Below, one piece after another: positions 7,435-9,653 of a stretch of DNA of 9,653 nucleotides. This DNA comes from Euryarchaeota archaeon UBA10. GTDB lineage: Archaea; Thermoplasmatota; Poseidoniia; Poseidoniales; Poseidoniaceae. Location of the stretch: NCBI GenBank assembly GCA_002498185.1, contig DAGO01000009.1:1-9653 (forward strand). The letters run 5' to 3'. The translations under genes were made by a program, and so were the position numbers. How positions within the stretch are numbered: the first letter of the stretch is position 1; each line of letters opens with the position of its first letter. The notes under the pieces are model-generated. The model worked only from the letters and a program-made list of their open reading frames with translations, had not been told where the DNA came from and did not search any database.

Positions 7435-7481
7435 GTTTGCTGGGCGATGTCACTGGTTCAAGAGGGCAACGATTTGAAAGA
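7435..7481 (-). promoter_or_regulatory. Short spacer upstream of lhr
   Basis: This 47-base gap lies between the surface protein stop and the lhr ATG, both on the minus strand. Read in the gene direction it starts with a T/A-rich TCTTTCAAATC (7471-7481), which could serve as a weak TATA-like element or a T-rich termination site for the upstream gene. No clear Shine-Dalgarno sequence precedes the ATG. Read-through from the upstream gene is equally possible. Confidence 0.25.
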
Positions 7482-9653
7482 TCAATAATCATCGTCGTAA
7501 TCGTCGTCTTCATCCTCTTCCTCATCATCATCTTCCCAGTCTTCTTCCTCTTCCCATTCATCTTCGTAGATGGAATCTTCACCATGGTTAATCGCCGTTC
7601 TATTAGCGGTTATTCCAATGGCAACTAGAACGATAATCGATAGAATTGAGAAAAGCCAAATCAATGGTTGCTCACGAATCGAGTCAAACCATCCCATGTA
7701 AGAGACATAGACAATCTCAACCTTGTGCTCTGCAGAGTTGTCTTCATCGTTGACTTCAACGATTAGATTGTCAGGGTCCACGACCACTTTAATGCGGTCT
7801 ACTCCTTCTCTTGCTTCCCACCTAACGGATACTGGAATCTCCTGATTTGCATCGATTCTGTTCAATGATACTGTATCGAAAGGAACGATGGAGTCTCCTG
7901 CATAGAATGCGACTCTGAATCCTGCATTCTCTTCTCCTCCAACGTTCAAGACATATGCTGTAATCTCAATCTCTTGTCCTGGAGCGACGTGATCATCGGA
8001 TAACTCCATTGAACCAATCTTCAATTGAGCACCAACTGCACCTAGGCGTACCCATTGTCGCTCAAAGTCTGTGTCATCGGCTGCAACTTCAGCAATCGGA
8101 CTAGCTTCAGAATTAGATACTACAGGGAACTCATTTCCTGCGGAATCGTACCCTGTAAGGTAGAATCCTACCCAGTCACCCTCTCTTAGAGAGATTCGAC
8201 CGCCATCGGTCAGATCAACAGTGCCGGTCCAAATCACACTCTGTCCGTCTTGTTGCATTCCCAACTTGGACTGACCTGCTCCGAGTGTAAGAGTACGACT
8301 GGAATCGCGCATTACCCAATGAACTACTTGCTCTGAACCTGTCAAGTCAGCGTCTTCAGTCCCATGGAATTCAACTGGAACCTTGGTCAAATCAGTATCT
8401 GCTGAAATATCGATGATGTTCAATGGGGCAGTCCTACTTACCACTCGCGGAGCAGTATCATCCACTACCACTCTAAGTGTGGTTGAAACGGTTTGGCCGG
8501 TCATATCTTCTCCAGCGCCAGGAATACCACCAATCGAGATTAAGCAAGTTCTAGTTGGTGAAGACTTCAATGATTCCGCATGAGATAGTGGAACTTCGAC
8601 GGAATACGATCCATCATCTGCGATTGAACCATCAGACCATATACTCTCACCGTCGAAGACTTCGATTACGATGGATTCATCGTTTGGAGCAGGGACATTG
8701 CTGCCTTCATAGACGACCCTGCCAGTAAATTCTAGGCGGTCATCATTTCTTACTCTGCTTCCATCCGCTACGATTCCTGTTCGCGGTTCGCTGATATCTT
8801 CCACCAAGAATGATGCTGCATCGAGTACCAAATCATTCTCTACAGTGAATGTGTGCTCAGAGATGATGTGGCGTGTCGGGAACTCGGAGCCTCGTTCCTT
8901 GTATTCAAGAGCCAGGTCAGAAATGTCCTCGTCTGGCCAATCCCATCCGACGGTGAAATCAAAGTCGATTAGAATCAAAGGCATTCCTGATTCGTTTGTT
9001 GTTTGAACCATATTAGATGATGTTGCCAGAGTAATATATTCTGAGCTACTTGCAAACATATCGGTAACACCATAGTATGAGATTCTCTGTTGGTCAACTT
9101 CACTATCAGGTCCTTCAAAGTCGAATATTAAATCGATATATTCGAAATCAATAGCTGTATTAGCATCGATTAATCCCAGAGAAATCGTTTGTTCTTTGCC
9201 AGCGAAAATTGGTGCACCGTCATTGTGACCTAGCCAATCAAGTCCTGTGAATATGGCAGAGGAGTCCTTTCTTGTTCTGAAGGTTGCATCATCTACATCA
9301 AATCCGGGGCCGCTCTCCCAAGTGTAAGCTTGGTCATCGATAACTGTCGAGTAGTGAAGAGGATTACCGGCTCTATCTCCGCCATCCCAGTAATAGGAGA
9401 CTCGGCCCATGTTAGGGTTCCTTGAGTGGTCGATGGTCGTAGAGAACATCTTGTAGTCTGCTTCGGTTTGGTTTGTTACAATCTTGTGAGCATACTCACT
9501 AGGGTCTGCTTCACCGTTCCTGTTCAGGTCGTGGTCGGCCTCTACCCAATAATAGAGAGTCAATTCAGTTGGGTCTCCGACTGCATCTGATACAGCAATG
9601 GTAACCTTTTGTCCTTCGTCTGCTGCCTCGTAAGCATCCTCTTCAGGATAAGT
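7482..9653 (-). CDS. C-terminal part of a large surface protein: Ig-like/CARDB domains, TM anchor, acidic tail
   Basis: The frame is open to the right edge with no stop, so the 5' end is outside; 723 residues are seen. A TTG at 9563 is not needed as a start, because coding continues upstream (TYPEED... from 9653). The ectodomain is a chain of beta-sandwich-like modules. Two regions carry the Ig-like signature D-x-AGN (DRAGNPL near 93-99 and DSAGNEF near 503-509), and a CARDB-type domain spans about 542-648 (APGQEIEITAYVLNVGGEENAGF...VDPDNLIVEVNDEDNSA). An EF-hand-like loop sits at 42-53. One transmembrane helix (about 664-683) is followed by a 33-residue tail with 25 Asp/Glu. No sortase-type motif is seen. 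The role is probably adhesion or cell-envelope structure; the ligand is unknown. It lies upstream of lhr with a 47-bp gap. Confidence 0.88.
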   Translation of the reverse strand, partial: TYPEEDAYEAADEGQKVTIAVSDAVGDPTELTLYYWVEADHDLNRNGEADPSEYAHKIVTNQTEADYKMFSTTIDHSRNPNMGRVSYYWDGGDRAGNPLHYSTVIDDQAYTWESGPGFDVDDATFRTRKDSSAIFTGLDWLGHNDGAPIFAGKEQTISLGLIDANTAIDFEYIDLIFDFEGPDSEVDQQRISYYGVTDMFASSSEYITLATSSNMVQTTNESGMPLILIDFDFTVGWDWPDEDISDLALEYKERGSEFPTRHIISEHTFTVENDLVLDAASFLVEDISEPRTGIVADGSRVRNDDRLEFTGRVVYEGSNVPAPNDESIVIEVFDGESIWSDGSIADDGSYSVEVPLSHAESLKSSPTRTCLISIGGIPGAGEDMTGQTVSTTLRVVVDDTAPRVVSRTAPLNIIDISADTDLTKVPVEFHGTEDADLTGSEQVVHWVMRDSSRTLTLGAGQSKLGMQQDGQSVIWTGTVDLTDGGRISLREGDWVGFYLTGYDSAGNEFPVVSNSEASPIAEVAADDTDFERQWVRLGAVGAQLKIGSMELSDDHVAPGQEIEITAYVLNVGGEENAGFRVAFYAGDSIVPFDTVSLNRIDANQEIPVSVRWEAREGVDRIKVVVDPDNLIVEVNDEDNSAEHKVEIVYVSYMGWFDSIREQPLIWLFSILSIIVLVAIGITANRTAINHGEDSIYEDEWEEEEDWEDDDEEEDEDDDYDDDY
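7485..7583 (-). other. Acidic C-terminal tail of the surface protein
   Basis: Thirty-three codons just before the stop encode a tail with 25 Asp/Glu, plus Tyr and Trp, and no Lys or Arg. It follows the membrane helix, so it should be cytoplasmic. The coding strand is a long purine-rich run (GAA/GAG/GAT/GAC). Such a charge contradicts the usual basic stop-transfer pattern; only one Arg lies between helix and tail. Confidence 0.85.
7605..7664 (-). other. C-terminal membrane anchor of the surface protein
   Basis: Twenty codons encode a continuous hydrophobic helix (starts LIWLFSIL and ends VAIGITA). It is the only transmembrane candidate in the visible part of the protein and would anchor the Ig-like/CARDB ectodomain to the cell membrane. 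Confidence 0.85.
9495..9530 (-). other. EF-hand/dockerin-like calcium-binding loop in the surface protein
   Basis: The twelve residues DLNRNGEADPSE fit the calcium loop pattern: Asp at 1, Asn at 3, Asn at 5, Gly at 6, small hydrophobic at 8, Asp at 9, Glu at 12. No clear flanking helices are seen. It more likely rigidifies a beta-sandwich module than acts as a true EF-hand. Confidence 0.5.

Noticed and set aside
7485..7583. Polypurine/polypyrimidine tract as a triplex-forming regulatory element
   Set aside because: The run is fully explained by acidic codons in a coding frame, and nothing else suggests a DNA-level role.
7326..7628. Plus-strand frame rich in Val/Ile/Phe resembling a membrane peptide
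   Set aside because: It is the complement of the Asp/Glu codons of the acidic tail and of the lhr start. The hydrophobicity is a by-product of reading GA-rich codons in reverse.
1..9653. CRISPR arrays, tRNA or rRNA genes, insertion sequences, attachment sites
   Set aside because: No regularly spaced direct repeats, cloverleaf-like stretches, transposase motifs or terminal inverted repeats were seen. Genes fill almost the entire window and the gaps are 62, 23, 37 and 47 bases.

Overview
The window looks like a dense stretch of a marine archaeal genome, most probably Marine Group II Euryarchaeota (Poseidoniales) or a close relative. That is an inference. It rests on an Lhr helicase with the archaeal-type C-terminus (paired CxxC and an ending of the YARTRxFW type), a lipoprotein with GCTDxxAxNY...DDGSC repeats of the kind common in marine plankton genomes, a CARDB surface protein with a C-terminal membrane anchor, very short intergenic gaps, and GC near the middle of the range by eye. 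No rRNA or tRNA gene is present to settle it.

Layout. Positions 1-1556 (minus strand) hold the N-terminal 518 residues of a membrane protein whose end lies beyond the left edge: three transmembrane helices followed by a large, probably external, beta-propeller-like region. A 62-bp divergent spacer (1557-1618) with a perfect 7-bp hairpin separates it from a plus-strand trio: folC (1619-2749), a dCMP-type deaminase (2773-3246) and a secreted PI-PLC-like lipoprotein (3284-4429). The trio has gaps of only 23 and 37 bp. It then meets, tail to tail with overlapping stop codons, a 1002-residue Lhr-type helicase on the minus strand (4426-7434). Upstream of the helicase on the same strand is the C-terminal 723 residues of a large surface protein (7482-9653), open at the right edge.

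How the genes may relate. folC and the deaminase fit one theme: dCMP deaminase makes dUMP, and thymidylate synthase needs a reduced folate that FolC polyglutamylates. The two edge genes and the lipoprotein are envelope or extracellular proteins. Lhr is a nucleic-acid repair or processing helicase with no obvious tie to its neighbours.

Most unusual points: the left-edge protein, whose three N-terminal helices resemble (from memory) archaeal presenilin-type intramembrane proteases but are followed by a very large propeller-like domain; the PI-PLC-like lipoprotein with its repeat stalk; a shortened FolC; and the strongly acidic cytoplasmic tail of the surface protein. No CRISPR array, insertion sequence, prophage or RNA gene was seen. 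All stretches without a gene are under 70 bases.
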